The position numbers and the translations under genes were made by a program. A stretch of DNA of 64,000 nt from contig CM034598.1 of the NCBI GenBank assembly GCA_020091685.1, forward strand, positions 18,767,362 through 18,831,361, written 5' to 3'. Under the pieces are notes generated by a model. The model saw only the letters and a program-made list of their open reading frames with translations. It had not been told where the DNA came from and did no database searches. Positions 22,901-36,200 of the stretch are shown here, piece by piece. How positions within the stretch are numbered: the first letter of the stretch is position 1; every line of letters starts with the position of its first letter. This DNA comes from Lutjanus erythropterus (lineage: Eukaryota > Chordata > Actinopteri > Lutjaniformes > Lutjanidae).

Positions 22901-25670
22901 ATCATAAACCTTGGCTCACTTATTGAAATCTAACACAGCCCATTACAACACAATGCAGAAGATTACAGCACACCACCTGTTGCTGCGCTCAGGCAGCCAG
23001 ACATTTTTTTTGCCATGTTCAGAGGAGTGCAGGAATGCCGCTGTGGAATGCTGCCCTTGTGTTAGCTCTGTATGATTATGCCATGGGTAAAGATCACAAG
23101 TTTTCTTTTTACTGTGGGAGCTGACCTACTAAAGCTTTAGGCCCCGGTGACAACGTCTGAAAAACGATCGGCTCGTACTTCACAGTCACTGCAGGCGTCC
23201 CTCCCTGTCGTACCACTCCCCCACCCCCAGGCTGTGCAGCAGGGTTGGTGTTAGCGTATCACACAGAAACAGGGCCCCGGCATCGAATGGCCGCTCTATC
23301 TGCTTATCTGCCTGTTGTTGCCTCCCGAAGGTAGTAGGTGACAGAGAGACAATTACCAAACACGTCCCAGAGGATGTGTGACTCACAGAGCCCCTGGCCT
23401 GTTTGTTTGATGCTTGTGACAAAAGATCTGACCCCTGACCTTTCAGCTCCCGATGAGTCACCGGTAGCGTGCTGAAAGACGGGGCTTCCCCACACCATGC
23501 CGCAGTCACACTACAGCAACGGGTAACATTTAAAGGTTGTCACAAAACACTTTTCTGTTTGTCTGAGCTGTACATGCCATAATCTGTAGGCGGCACGACC
23601 TCAGCATTTTGACAGAACCGATGTATAATAGGTCAGCTCTGTGTACAGCATCTTCAGCTCTCTTTTTATTTATTGGTCAGGGCTTGAGAAGCTATAGTGC
23701 ATTAGCTTAGCAGATCAAATGCAAGATCAATGACCACAGAGGACGCTGCTTAAAATAAAATCTTCTATTTAAGAATACTATTGAATTTCACCCGCTTAGA
23801 TAAGTAAAGGCACCCGTTGTGCTGTTATTGATTAGAGATGAGATTTGGCTCATCTCACAATCTTTGTACAAACTGTACCTGAGATGAAGGGAAACATCAA
23901 CCACAAACATCTCATGCTATGTTTACCTCTTCCCTCTTTCTTGTCAGTCAGGGGTGGAAAGCACCTAAATAGATCTAATCAGCCAGAGAAAGTTGTTGAG
24001 TCTCAGTTCCAGGTCATCAGATACTTTTGTTTTGGGAATGAGACTAAACAATTAACTATTTATGTGATGTACATGAGACTGTATGTGATTGACTGGCATC
24101 ATGTTAATAGATGAAGTAAGTGGTCGTGGCTCTGTAACAGGGAGAATTAGGTATAGTGTTGGAGATGGGCCTCCATTCATTCCTATAAGGGCTGCTCGGT
24201 GGCGCATGAAGCCAACTTCTGTTTCAAATCTTTGGCATATGCTTCCAGAGCATGTGTAGTAGACTTCTGCCAGTTGAAGTGCTAACTTCTGATTTAGCCG
24301 TCCGCTAACTTTGGGGCTAATGGGGATAAAATGGTTTAATTGTGCGGCTCTTTTAGACTTTCCGAATGTTAATAGGCCAAATGCATCAAATCCTAATGGT
24401 GAAACGACTCATTTTGCAGGGGTTGTCATGCTCAAAAAACACAACCATTTTACAACTAATTCTTTCACAATGTAAACTTATGAGGGGAAAAAAGTGTTCC
24501 AAAGTGTTTGGGGGCTGTTGTGCATAATGTGACCTTGTCATCACATGGTTTAGCCACTATTTGATACAGGCTCCAAAGCATGACACGCTTCCTGCGGGTT
24601 TGGTTGTGGTGGTTGATGGTCTTTTGGTGACGTTAGCGGACTCCATTTCTAAGCTAACATTTGCTAGCGTTGCACACAGTTGGCACTGTAGGGAAGCTAA
24701 AGTGAGTCAAGGCGCTTGGGAGCACACAAAGGTCACATCCACTGGATTTCCTCGCAAAAAGTGATTTCCAGAGAAACCAATCCTGTTATATGCAACAGAG
24801 GATACTGAGGAAAGTCTCATTTTTTAAAGTTGCATTACAGTCGGTTCACACATCGCAAATCTAAAGTGATTTATATATGTAAATTGCTCCACACAGTACC
24901 TTTAAGTAAGTAGCCTAAAAGTTGTCAGTACTTTTTCCAGCTCTGGTGTCTGTTTAACATTTAACCAGTGTCATCAGCAGCCAGCCACTTTGTTGAGAAG
25001 AAAATCAGGCACAAAACCAGACCAGATTTATTTTAAATTTACTTCAAAGCTGGCTGGATGTTGCACCGGAACAAATCTTCCTATTGGCTGATAGACTGGG
25101 CTGACTAAAACCAACTGCTCCTTGCGCTGCTGACGTCTTCATGTGGACAGAGAGACACAGACAGGAAGGAGCGAGGGAGGCAGAAAGATGTGGCCTCAGC
25201 GTCCAGACTGAGCAGCAACTGGTTTGTTGTCTTTAACGAACACGTTTGGGTGTGACTCATGTGCACACGTCCTCGGAGCAGACAGAAAACATCCAGTCTC
25301 ACAGACCTGTTTTTATTCTACTACAGTCTTCAGATTTTCGTCAGGAATTTAAACTTTGCTTCAGTCCGCAGTCAAGTGGAGCCCTGCCAGTCCACATCTG
25401 TTTATGTGGACGAGCGGCTTTATGCAGCGTGGGTTTATTATTGCATCAGATGGTCACGCCATCACCCTTGCTCACTCCTTGGACCTTGACGTTTATTGAG
25501 AGAATGGTAAGAAAGGGGAGATGGTTTGGTTTTTATCTTTTCCTCTCTGAACAAAAAGCTATAAACACAAAGCCTGAGCTACTGAAAATTTGGTAAACTA
25601 AACCTGAAATCACCCTGTCTCTCAAACGATGACCCGTCTAAACCCTGGTGTTAAACAAATAGGCAAGCCA
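22901..25670. other. gene-free stretch; possible diverged repeat at about 24130-24905
   Basis: No gene. The part 24130-24905 has the GCTAACTT and GCTAGCGTT words and the closing AATTGCTCCACACAGTACC typical of old teleost repeats, but I could not define its ends. The frame at 25246-25596 (116 codons) ends past a donor-like AATG|GTAAGA but has no recognisable domain. Confidence 0.4.
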
Positions 25671-25688
25671 TACGCACGCACACACACA

Positions 25689-25722
<34 letters not shown>
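25671..25722. repeat. (CA)n microsatellite
   Basis: A CA run with a few interruptions (CGCA, CATA). Confidence 0.96.
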
Positions 25723-25723
<1 letters not shown>

Positions 25724-27189
25724 CTTTAAGTTGTTCTCCAGAGTTTATTTGAGTTTTGAGTCAGATCAGAAGTTGCCAAGACAAATAGTCTCCTTGGGTC
25801 CAATGGCCAAAGCTGTTCCCAATAACTTGCTGTGAAGTGAAAATGACAGTCAGAGAGAGGCACATCTGCTCAGGTGAGAGTTATTTGTTTTGTAGTGTCG
25901 AGGCTAAAGCAAAGTGAAGGGATAGAGAGGGTGAGAGGCAGAGAGATAAATGGGTGAGGAGAGACACAGGCAGGGGGAAGTGATGGAAAAGTATAGAGCC
26001 AGAGAAAGACTGAGACAGAGTGAAAGCGACTGTTGCTGGGTTGTTGACAGGTGGGCCTCGGGGCAGGTACGACAGGTTGATTCAGGTAAGCCCCTCTCCC
26101 TCCTCTCCCCCACCTTCTAACCCTCCCCTCTACCCCAGCTGGAGACTGCCGATGTGGGATAGCCTACAGGGCTGAGGAGACAGGTCTCCATCAGAAAGCC
26201 CCCCCAACCCTTTACAATCATGCGATAATCATTTAACTCCAAGTGCCACACGTCAACAGGCATGACGGCTGATGAGACAGACAAGACGACAAACAACGCT
26301 AAGCGCAACACCCGTTGTATACTTCCAAGGAAAAAGAAAAGAAAAACAAGGAATGGAGGGAGGGAGGAATGAATAAATGAATAACTGTCAGAAACATTTG
26401 GCTTATGGGACAATGGGTTTTTCAGGAGTTTAGGCTCAGGGGCTGAATGTCACTTTGGGTCACTTGGACTGAATATTCACCAGCAGATTTTGTAAACTCT
26501 GCAGCAGCCAGACAATGAAGCATCTAAAAGGCCTTTGCACACCATTTTTTTTAAATGTGATTAATTCAATATCAATAATGTTTTTTGAACCTGTATTCAG
26601 CCAGTGCAAATTTTCACATCAACTGAGCTCCTTGGCTTCAACTCTCAGTGATTTAATTACTTAAGTTTGATGATGGACAGAAAATGCTAGCTTTAGCAGC
26701 TTACTTGTTGCTAAAGAAGTTAAGTGTGACTGTTAGCTGCCACTGGCTGGCAACGTAACCGGGGTCAGTGGCCTCCCAGTGAACATGGATGCAGAAGTTG
26801 TATAAGTGTTGTCATGACATTAGCTGCTGAGGCTATGATGCCTGTGTGTATTTGTACCAGGATGTAGTCACACAACATCGGGTCTTACTCGTTATTTCTC
26901 TTCATGGCTGATAAAAGGACCAGGAGTCATTGGATAAAACACATCAGATAAGATAATGTCACAATAGACTGCGATATTGATATTGATGTTGATGATGTGT
27001 ATTGCACAAGATGAGATGTAGTTCACTTTCACACAAAATTAAACTTTGACAAACCCATGACTAACAGTGATATTCTTGACATGTAAAATTATCTCTTAAA
27101 TTGACAGGTATCTTGTATCATTTGTGGCACAATTCAAACTGAACCAAAATATTATTTGTCTCTAGCCATAGACTATCGTTCATATCTTC
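25723..27189. other. gene-free stretch, nothing recognised
   Basis: GA-rich low-complexity DNA at about 25900-26000, then unique-looking DNA. The minus frame 26117-26413 has no domain. Confidence 0.45.
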
Positions 27190-27338
27190 TCAGAGGTAAG
27201 GTCCCATTGGGCACACCTTAAGGCGTGTGACTTGGCCTCAAGACTTCAGTCATTTCATGGGAATTTCAAGCTTCCAACCAGGCAACCCCCATTCTGTGTG
27301 CGCACAGATGGAACGGTTTACAAATCATATAATACCTC

Positions 27339-27560
27339 TCACCTCAGACATATGGAAAGCCGCTGCTCCAGGTCAATCGAGTCTCTGAAATTACACCTCT
27401 GCTTCTTCAAACTTGGTTCCATCCTGAAATATGTCCTGTGGTACAGTTTCAGGTCCTGAACCAAGCAGTGAAGCTCACCAAGTTCCCCTCTCTTTCTCAA
27501 TATCAGGTGTAGCCAGGGATATTGGGGTTTTCTTTGCCTTTCTTCATGTGAAAGGGGCAC
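27339..27560 (-). pseudogene. PIF/Harbinger (HARBI1-like) transposase fragment
   Basis: The minus-strand frame reads GELGELHCLVQDLKLYHRTY followed by FRM, and 20 residues later NFRDSIDLEQRLSICLR. These match the N-terminal part of Harbinger transposases, which typically show a GEFHxLVxELR...YFRM block and a NYRDxIxPEERLAVxLR block. The usual stretch between them is shortened, the frame stops after LSICLR, and the DDE catalytic region is absent. It is a dead fragment, probably of a larger element covering about 27190-27590. A domesticated exon cannot be excluded but there is no splice support. Confidence 0.7.
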
Positions 27561-28565
27561 CAGGTCATCATCGCATGATGTTGATTTAATCTTTTTTTTC
27601 TGTAGTAATTATTCACTGTGAATAGTCAGGCATTTTGAAATTTCACCTCTGAATTATTCGCAGTTTTGTGTGGTTTGTTTGCATCGCTGTCGGTGTGTAA
27701 AGGCCGTAAGTGATGAGTAATTATAACTAATCTAATTTGCTCTAATGCTTTAAATTTAGATTATCTATTACAAATTGCCAGGGTCAGAATCGTCTCTCGT
27801 TCTCTCTCTTCATGCAAGGACTTGGAAACGACCGGGTGTGCAGGTTAATGGTGCAACTGGATTAAGGAGACGAGATTCATACATAATGCAGGCATTTACC
27901 TTAATGGGAGAAACGTGACTAGCAAGCAGTGTTTACATTAAAGGAGGGTGAGAGTTCAGCTGAGCTGAGGGAATATTTTTCTGCCTACACTGGCGGCAGA
28001 CAGTGTAATGAATTTCTATAAAGCGCACTGCAAATAAAAATAAAGACACACAAAGGAGATTGCATGTTGATGGTTGTCGGGTGATGCTGACAAGGAGAAA
28101 TGGGTGAGGAGGACGGCGTTGAGACTTGCAGTAGTGCACAGTTTGTAAAAGACATCCAGTAGTCTGTCTCCCTTTCTTCAAGATTATGGAACAATAATCT
28201 CAATTAAATCCAGGAATTTAACAAATGTATGAGGAGGAGTGATCAGACAGGAAGTTCACCTACCTTTCTACTAGAGCACACACAAGTTGTGGCAAGGACA
28301 CAACCAATGCACTCCATTATTTGTGTTTGTCTTGCTATCCAAACACACTGTGCACGTGGCATATTGAACACAAACACCCGCACACACACACACACATGAT
28401 CATGTCCAAGGGCTGACGCGACTACATGTATCCACAAGTGTGCTGACAGCACACACCCAAGCATATAGCCTGACACACTGTTGGCCACAATACACCACAC
28501 AATTAAAATAAATCTCCTACGGAGGCCACATGGTGCTGCTTTTTCTAACAGCCAAACAGGGGAAC

Positions 28566-28579
28566 AACTCCATAGCAAC
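28566..28579. promoter_or_regulatory. RFX X-box-like motif (GTTGCTATGGAGTT on minus)
   Basis: Matches the left half and centre of the X-box GTTGCYATGGYAAC; the right half is degenerate. Confidence 0.3.
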
Positions 28580-28909
28580 ACAAGAGAAATGTTTACGTAT
28601 GAGAATATTTGGATATGCACTGTTGGAAACATAAACAGGCTTAGTGTCATAATTTAGTTAGGAACACGATTTCTCTCTGCATTGACTTAAAGAAGTCAAA
28701 GAAAGAAGAATAACGTGAGTTGGAAAGTCGTGAACTTCCATTTTTCTCGCAGTGGGATTGTGACAGTGTGTGTTCTCATTACGAGCACGCAGACAGCCCT
28801 CCATGGGTCTCACTCTCTGAGTCTCTCTCTCTCCCCATCTATCTCTGCATTCCCAGACAGCTTTAGCAGTTCAAACCCTCGCACTGCGGCATTGTCACAC
28901 ACCACACTG

Positions 28910-28923
28910 GTTGCCATGGAGAA
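28910..28923. promoter_or_regulatory. RFX X-box-like motif (GTTGCCATGGAGAA)
   Basis: A perfect left half-site and centre of the X-box with a degenerate right half, 330 bp from another such motif. Confidence 0.35.
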
Positions 28924-29560
28924 ATAGTCCTCCTGGTCTCCAAGGTACCCGAGTCTATTGTCTTTGGCTTCTTTATTTAGATGAAAACATGATTTGTTGG
29001 AAGGGATCTACTTGTTTTTCGCTGCTTCTCTTTGCTGCCTTTTCTTTCTTCTTCTTCCTCTTCACGAGCATCAATGCAACGTCGCATGATGTGTATTGTT
29101 TCATTCTTCTCCTTTCCAGGAGTTTGACTGTGCGCATGTGTGCGTCAAGCTCGCCTGATGTTTTGTAGCAATTAATTTCAGTGTGTCTGCATGTCAGCGC
29201 CCCAGGAGGGGGGCTGTATAAAAGTTTTCCCCATTGCCACAGCTCTCGCCAGGGCTTATAATTGCCTTCTATTACCAGGGCTGGGTGTCACAGCCTGTCT
29301 GTCACCAGGAGACTCTCAACTAGCGACAGATGATGAGGAAAAGAAGTTGGAGTTTTCGTACTGCTGCTCTTTTTGGCAGAAGAGATAATACAGGATGTAC
29401 AGTATATATTTATATACTGTAGAGTGTTGTATTGTCCTCCAGCTATGTGGCCTTGCTTGTTGTGGAGGGCAAAAATTTCCCCTTCAGTGATTTGTCCACC
29501 TGTATTGTTGGAGAAATTGACATGAAGACACCTGTGTAAGAGTGGTATTCACTTAAAAGC

Positions 29561-30206
29561 TTAAAGAGATAGTTTGGATTATTTGAGGTGGGGTTGTATA
29601 CTTATCAATAGTCAGTTACCTCAGAAGCTCAGTGGTGAACTGCTCCGAACAGGATCAGCTGGGTATTTTAACCACTTAAAAAAACAGGCCCATCTAACAG
29701 TAGTAATATCAGTTTAAGTGTGCACTGTATTTTGGGTATTTTCACAGCTTGAGTTTGCTGACACATGGCCTTTTCTGATAGGACATTGCTGTTAAAGAAG
29801 CCAAATGTTGTTCTCTCCAAACCAACCAAACTACCTTGTTCTGCAAAGTAAAACTGCTGATTTCACCTATAGAATTTAGTTAGTTTGGAGAGAGCAATAG
29901 CTGGCCTATATAACAGTGGTTTCCCATTTGGAAAGGCTGTCTGAAGGCAAGGTAAATCGGTGAAAATATTTTAAATATAGTGTACATTAAAACTAATATA
30001 AATTTGTTTTAGGTTGCCTTTTTTTAAACACCTAAAATACCCATTGATGCTGACCCAGTTCACAGCAGTTCATTGCTTAGCTTTTGTGCTGGTACTGCTT
30101 TTCCTCACTGGGAATGTGCCGACTGCCATCTCCTGTAGGGAATTCACTGACTATCGATTAATTACCTCAAAGAATCCCTCATCAGATAATCCAAACTATC
30201 CCTTTA
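29561..30206. mobile_element. foldback element with TAAAGGGATAGTTTGGATTAT ends
   Basis: The left end AAAGAGATAGTTTGGATTAT (from 29563) pairs with ATAATCCAAACTATCCCTTT on the right (from 30186), 19 of 20 bases. The two halves are largely inverted copies: TCTCCAAACCAACCAAACT near 29816 is mirrored by AGTTAGTTTGGAGAGA near 29880. This is a non-autonomous palindromic element, with a second copy at 38064-38761. Confidence 0.8.
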
Positions 30207-32918
30207 TTTTGAGCCACGTACAAAAACAACAAAGAAAACATGTTCAGTGACTCTAATGTGGCTTTAAAAAGCAGCTGCGAGGGCTTACAAACACTTACAA
30301 TCAGCGAGCTCTGACCTTTGACCCCGTTTATTTGCATGTTTCCAGCTCCACTCACAGCTGTCAGCAAGCTGCTACTTCTGTAGTCGCTGGCAAGCGCCTC
30401 TGAAAACCAAACAGGAAGTGACATCACATCCGTTGCTCCGTGATATCACCAGGCTGAGTCGGAGAAAACGATAGAGTGAAAGGAAGAAAAGAGACAGAGA
30501 GGAGTGCGGCTTGATGGGTGGAAAGAGGAAGCTGTCTGTGTTTCGTTCTCATTCAGTGGCTGTGGCTCAGACGTCCCAGACTCTGTGGTCTTGTTTAAGG
30601 CCAGCCAGACAAATAAACTGATCCAATTTAAGTCACTTATCTACTTAATCAGAGGGGCTACAAATATGCAGTCTTCATCTCCTGCTCTACCCTCAGATGA
30701 CCGTCTTGAATCACCACAAATGAAGTTTTTTTTTTGGAAGCGTTATAATCATACAGATAAATGTTTTTGGGCTAGACTTTGCTGATGTCAGCAGACAGAC
30801 AATCGCTCAGTTATTTCTTATATTTGCTTCTTGTTTCTTTTAAATAGCCACCAGTTCATTCAGTTGTGTTTCAGTCATGTTAATTGTAGGAATTTGGTGA
30901 GTAACAAGAAATATTTTGACTTTTCCATTACTTTTAAAAGGTTGTGAAATAAATCAGAAGCAATATGTGTGTTCTGTACAGACCTTTAATGTATGTAACT
31001 GTAAAACTCAGTCTGCTTTCAAAGATCTGGTGTGTCTATGATCTGTCAGTTCACACAGACACACTGACATTTCTGTTTTTTTGCATGCAAGGTGATGCAA
31101 AAGTGGAAGGAGAGGTTTCGGAAACTGTGACGCGGTGCTTTGTCAGCGCTGGGTGCAAGGCAGGGTGAGTTACTGTTGTGTGCTTTTGTGGCAGAAGCGT
31201 GCGGCAGCTTGTTCCTCTGGCACAGAGGCTAAACACCAAACGGAGTGGGTGCAGGTAAACATGCTAAAACAGGTCCTCTCTGTTGCCTTGTTGACATCTT
31301 TCACGTTCATACGCCTACTTTTTCTCTGTCGTCATTCCGTGTATGACTTTGAGATCTTCTGGACCTGGCAGTTACAGGATTCATGCTTCGCTAAGGATTA
31401 TAGAGTGAAAAATCAGCAAAAAAAAGAACTAAATCTGGATCTGACCAAAAATGTTTATGTTAAATACTCAGAGCTGAACTTCTGAATCACCTCAAACAAG
31501 AAGGTGACTTCTCTTTTCAGTACCTGAATCAGTTACTGTAAATGTCTTTGATGGGATTTTTTGAAAGAGTCTGCCCATTTCACCAATCCTCCCAGGCGCA
31601 GGCTTTTGGAAGTAGTGGCTTATATTTAACATAACTAGAATATTAAAAAAAACTAACTATTCTGTCACAGTTACATGAAAAAATGTAATCAGATTACAGC
31701 TAAATGTAGTAAAAATGGATATTATTGAAAGGATTATCACTTTAGAATACATTTTGTGCAACAATTCACAAGTCTCACATCACCCTGGTCTCAAGCACAA
31801 CCAACTACTTACAGTTGCTAATTCATTATCATGGCCTCTAATTTAAAGATGATCCACTGCTAATGTTAGCGAGAAGTTATCTTGCTAACCTGTCAATACT
31901 ACTACTACGACTACAACTACTACTGAAAAATATTTTGGGAATGTAAGTGGTGATGCTGGTGACCGGGAACACAAGAATAAGTTTGTAACAATTTATTTTA
32001 AGTTTTAGTGTGTGAAGTGTGAATAGCTTAGTTAAAGTACATTTAAATGGCGCGTAGCTAATGCTGTCCCCTAACGGTCGACTAAACCGTTGGTCAATGA
32101 GAAGAGTCTTAGCTGACCGATTTATCCATTAGTCACAGAAATAAAAAACATCAAACAACGATGACGACATAGTGGGTTCAGGCAGGGGCGGGTGTGAGGA
32201 AGCTAAAGAGGTTTGTAACTTAGCAAGTTAATTTGTAGGTATGCGTCATCCATTGTGTTGATAAGTCAGAGTGTTGCTTCAAGTATTTGTTGTAGTGAAG
32301 TGTTTTGAACAACGACGTTATACTTGGTTGAAATAAATTCACAAAATGTTAAATCTCCTCACTGTTTGTTCCGACACATTCAGAGTCGTTACCATTTTGG
32401 CAGTTAGCATTTGACAGCTAACAGCAGCCATTTCAGCAATATAATGTAATTTTATCAGAATACTTTTTTTAGGTAACCTTCCCAACCTTGCCCAGGAGAT
32501 ACACACTTTGTCTAGAAGTGTTTCATCACTCATTACCCAACATTTGTTGCTATGATGATGACAACGATTGTGTTGATGGTGGTAATCTGACTGGGTTTGG
32601 CCTGAGCCACAAATAGGCACAAATTGTTTTGAAAACCAGTCTTTATTTCTCATTTACAGAACGGGGAACTTGAGAAAATGAGTCAGAGCAGATGTGTCGA
32701 GATGCTGAGAAAGCAGACACTGACTCTAGATACGTGATGGTTTAATAGGGAGATCGAGCCTACAGGGTTTAATGGAAACGGACGGTCCAGCAGCAGAGTT
32801 CAGAGGAAGGGTGGTGTTGAAAACAACAAAAATGTTAAAAGGAGACGACCTGCTGTGAACAGGACAAATAAACCAGCAGTTGTACTGTATGGGCTGTTGG
32901 GAATAGCCAAGCATGTCC
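30207..32918. other. gene-free stretch; old repeat DNA likely
   Basis: No supported gene. A stretch at about 32040-32160 containing GGTCGACTAAACCGTTGG looks like the end of a teleost repeat. A possible acceptor at 31082-31091 precedes a frame that stops after 12 codons. The minus frame 32339-32653 has no domain. Confidence 0.4.
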
Positions 32919-32940
32919 ACACACACACACACACACACAA
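32919..32940. repeat. short (CA)n repeat
   Basis: A run of CA dinucleotides. Confidence 0.9.
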
Positions 32941-33125
32941 ACCCATATCACTCCTCAGTGAAAAAGCCAGCGGGGAGAAGGGGAAGCGGGTGGGTGAGAA
33001 GGGGAGAAGGAGGGGAGGACTGTGGGAGAGAGAGGCAGGAGGGAAGGGAGAGGAGGTCTGGAGCGAGTCCAGGGGAACTCCAGACTGCTGTTACCCAACA
33101 TGCTCTCTCTCAACAGGGGCTGGGA

Positions 33126-33160
33126 GACTGACTGACTGACTGCCGCTGCTGCTGCTGCTG
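33126..33160. repeat. adjacent (GACT)n and (GCT)n short repeats
   Basis: GACTGACTGACTGACT-type units run directly into five GCT/CTG units. Confidence 0.85.
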
Positions 33161-33261
33161 GAGAGACACAGGACCTGGAGAATGGGGAGGGGGATTCACA
33201 CACACTCACACATTCATGTACACCCTCACCCCCTGACACACACACACACTGCCTTGGCTGT

Positions 33262-33275
33262 GTCGCCATAGTAAC
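33262..33275. promoter_or_regulatory. X-box (RFX) motif GTCGCCATAGTAAC
   Basis: An exact match to GTNRCC-N2-RGYAAC. It lies next to GC-rich CA-repeat DNA. Confidence 0.45.
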
Positions 33276-36200
33276 ACACTGACCCTAGCCTTAAAGTTGC
33301 ACTCCCAAGCCTGATCTCCTGCCAAGCTCTGAGTAGTGGGGTGGACTAAATCGGCCTATTTATAGCAGGCCCTTTGGCTCATTTTCTACCAGTGACAATA
33401 ACAACTAATCTGCTTTCTCCAAAGCCCCGCCACATCTACCTTACATTAGCCTATCTATAGACTCACATTAGCCAAAGGACTGGGATGGTACGAGTTAGGG
33501 ATGGAGAGACGGAGCTGGGAACAAATGAGAGGGAATGAGTAGGAGGGAGGAAGTAGCAGAGAAAAAAAGAAAGAAAGACGGTGAAACTGAAGGAGACCGA
33601 AGCTTTGCTGCCTCTGTGATGTGTTCATATTTTCTTTAACCCCTTAAACTGTCACTGAAGTTAGAGACTCATGGTGAGAATTCCTGATTAAATAAAGTTT
33701 AAGTTAACTATTACAAACTAATGGAACATTATTTAAACCCATAGAGCGTCACTGAAGTTCAAGTTGCCAAGTTGTTCAGTTGTTTGTCAGGCGAAAGATC
33801 AGCAGTGGGTAGATACTGGAAATCGACTAAAATTACAAAAGCCTTTTCCCAAGTTCCACCCCTTTTTATTCTGTGTTCTTGTAACAGTTGGGCAAGCTTC
33901 ATACCCAGCAGGACCTCTGTCAACTGCCTCCTTTCCTGCGTCCTGTTTATGTTACAGAACACTGATGCTAGCAAAATACAAGCTAACCAGTTAGCTAACA
34001 ACTGATGTACATTAACAAGCTAGTTAGCTAGCGTTTTTTCTAACATAAGCTATCGGATGTATCTAGTTAGCTAACAGTTTAAGTACATTATGGCTAACAT
34101 AAAATATGATCATATATATACTTGACAAAATTACAATTACAAAGTAGTATCTCTCCTATGAAAGTAAAAGCAAAAAATGCCATTTGAGACTCAAGCTAAA
34201 AAAAAAGTACCTTGTTAATAAATTGCTCAAAGTACATGTTGCTTTTTCATTTTAATATTCTTTAGGCTGTAGTGTATTTAAAAGCAGCATGAATGTTGAA
34301 GTCACCATTAAACTTGGTGGTTTCCAAAGCACACCAATTTAAAAGCTCCATAGCCCACTAGCTGCAAGATAACTTAATGTCAGTAACCTCAAAGATTAAT
34401 GTTACATATGAAAAATTAACATAACTAAAGTTAGCTAGCTATCTAGATTTTTACCTACAGTAGCCTATGTCCAACTTACTTCAATGTACTTGCGAAAGTT
34501 AGAGTTTTTAAAGCGGAGATTGTATCGGGGTTGCCTATTTTTTTTCCAGACAGCCAGCAACTTGTAGAGATGCTCCTCGCGCTCCTCTAAAGTCAATCCT
34601 GCATTAGGAGTCAGCTAGTTGTTACGAAGGTATGAAGGGAAAATGTAGCGAAGTAAAAAGTAGATGAAATGCACAGTATGTAAACTGTGGGGTCTCTCTC
34701 ACATTAAAACAATAACAAAATATGTAGTTTGATGAGGTTATGAAGTGGTGTGGGATCGTGTGAGTTGTTAACTTCCCTTTTAAACAATCACAATAGTTGA
34801 TGAAATTCTATCTGACATGACTCAGGAAGAAATTATGTTCTTGGATGAGGTAATATTAAAGTTTTATTCACATTACGTTTAGTCACATGCACTGACGCTG
34901 ACATATCCCATGTTGTCTTGTGTTTTCCCCAGAGTTATATGAAGCTTATATTAAGCTAGTAAGGGCTAGTAGGAAACACACTGTTACCTTGAATCAATTA
35001 CAAATTCCTCTGGCTTGTTGGAAACAATGCAATAAAATACATAACATATGTCTAGGAATTTTAAAGAATTTCAGCATAGAAATGTTCCACATATCATTAA
35101 AAAAAGGAACATGAAAAGGTCTTAAAAAAAAATACTTTTACTCTTGCTCAGTACTTGTGACTCATTACTACCCACCTCTGTGAAGGACGTAATGTATTTC
35201 CGTTTGATAATATTGTGCTGCCAGAAAAAATACTTCACTTAGTGTAAACATCAAATGGCTTCAATGAAAAGCTAAAAGAAGCTGATAGATTATAAATGTA
35301 GATTTCATAATAACAGACAGTGTGGAATAAGATGATTGTTCCTATGTTAAAATGACTTATGGGGAAACAATGGGAGAAAGGTTTATAAGGGGTTAAAACA
35401 ATCAGATTCTCAGATTTGTACCAATCAGCATATGTGTGGCAACTGCATATGTGCCTGTGTGTGTGTGGCTGAACTTACACCCACATGGACACAGACCAGC
35501 GTGACTCTGCAGTGCCCAGTGTAATTGTCCCGCTATTGGCTTCTGCTCCCAGCCAGACTGAGTTAGAGGAGCCAGTCACAGTGAGCAGAGCGTAACTTTA
35601 GCCGGAGTAAAACCCACTCTGGCCCTGGCTGCGGTCCAAGTCCGCTGGCCTCTTTCTCAACCCCCCTCATCATCTCCACTGCACTGATAGTGAGCCTTCG
35701 CTGGCAGCGCACAGGTTCAGTCGAGGCCTCACAATACCCTCGACACAAACACAGAGCGGAGAGAGGAACTGCTCCAGATAAAGGGGCTGATATTGATACC
35801 GCCGGTCCTTTACAGACAGATTCCAGGACATGATCTGAAGCCATTCAACAATATTGCATGGCTCTCAGTGTGATTGATCGATTGGTTCTCCTTTTTTTTT
35901 TTTTTCTCCCCGTAGCATGTTGGACGCTTTTTTTCTATCATCAGATATTTCTTTTTCCGATCCTTCTCTTTCATTTTTGCATTTTCCAGTCACTGCCTGT
36001 ATTTCTCTCCAAACGTCTTTCTCTTCCTTTCTATTTTCTGTGGTACAGAGCTTATGAACCGTGCATGTGATTAAAATAACCGATCATGTTCTATTCTTAC
36101 AGCAAACATGTGACACCAGAACAGGTTTTGAGGTGGCAGATGTTTCAGTTCCTTAAATTTGACTGCTGCTGGAGAGGAGGACTGAGTAACTCAGTATTTT

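Larger units (their letters stand above)
27561..29560. other. gene-free stretch with two X-box-like motifs
   Basis: No gene. It includes a GC-balanced block at 29170-29300 containing CTGTATAAAAG and TATAATTGCC. Short CA and CT runs lie at about 28380 and 28825. Confidence 0.4.

Noticed and set aside
27232-27459. A plus-strand frame over the Harbinger fragment
   Set aside because: The opposite strand carries the recognisable transposase motifs, so this is antisense.
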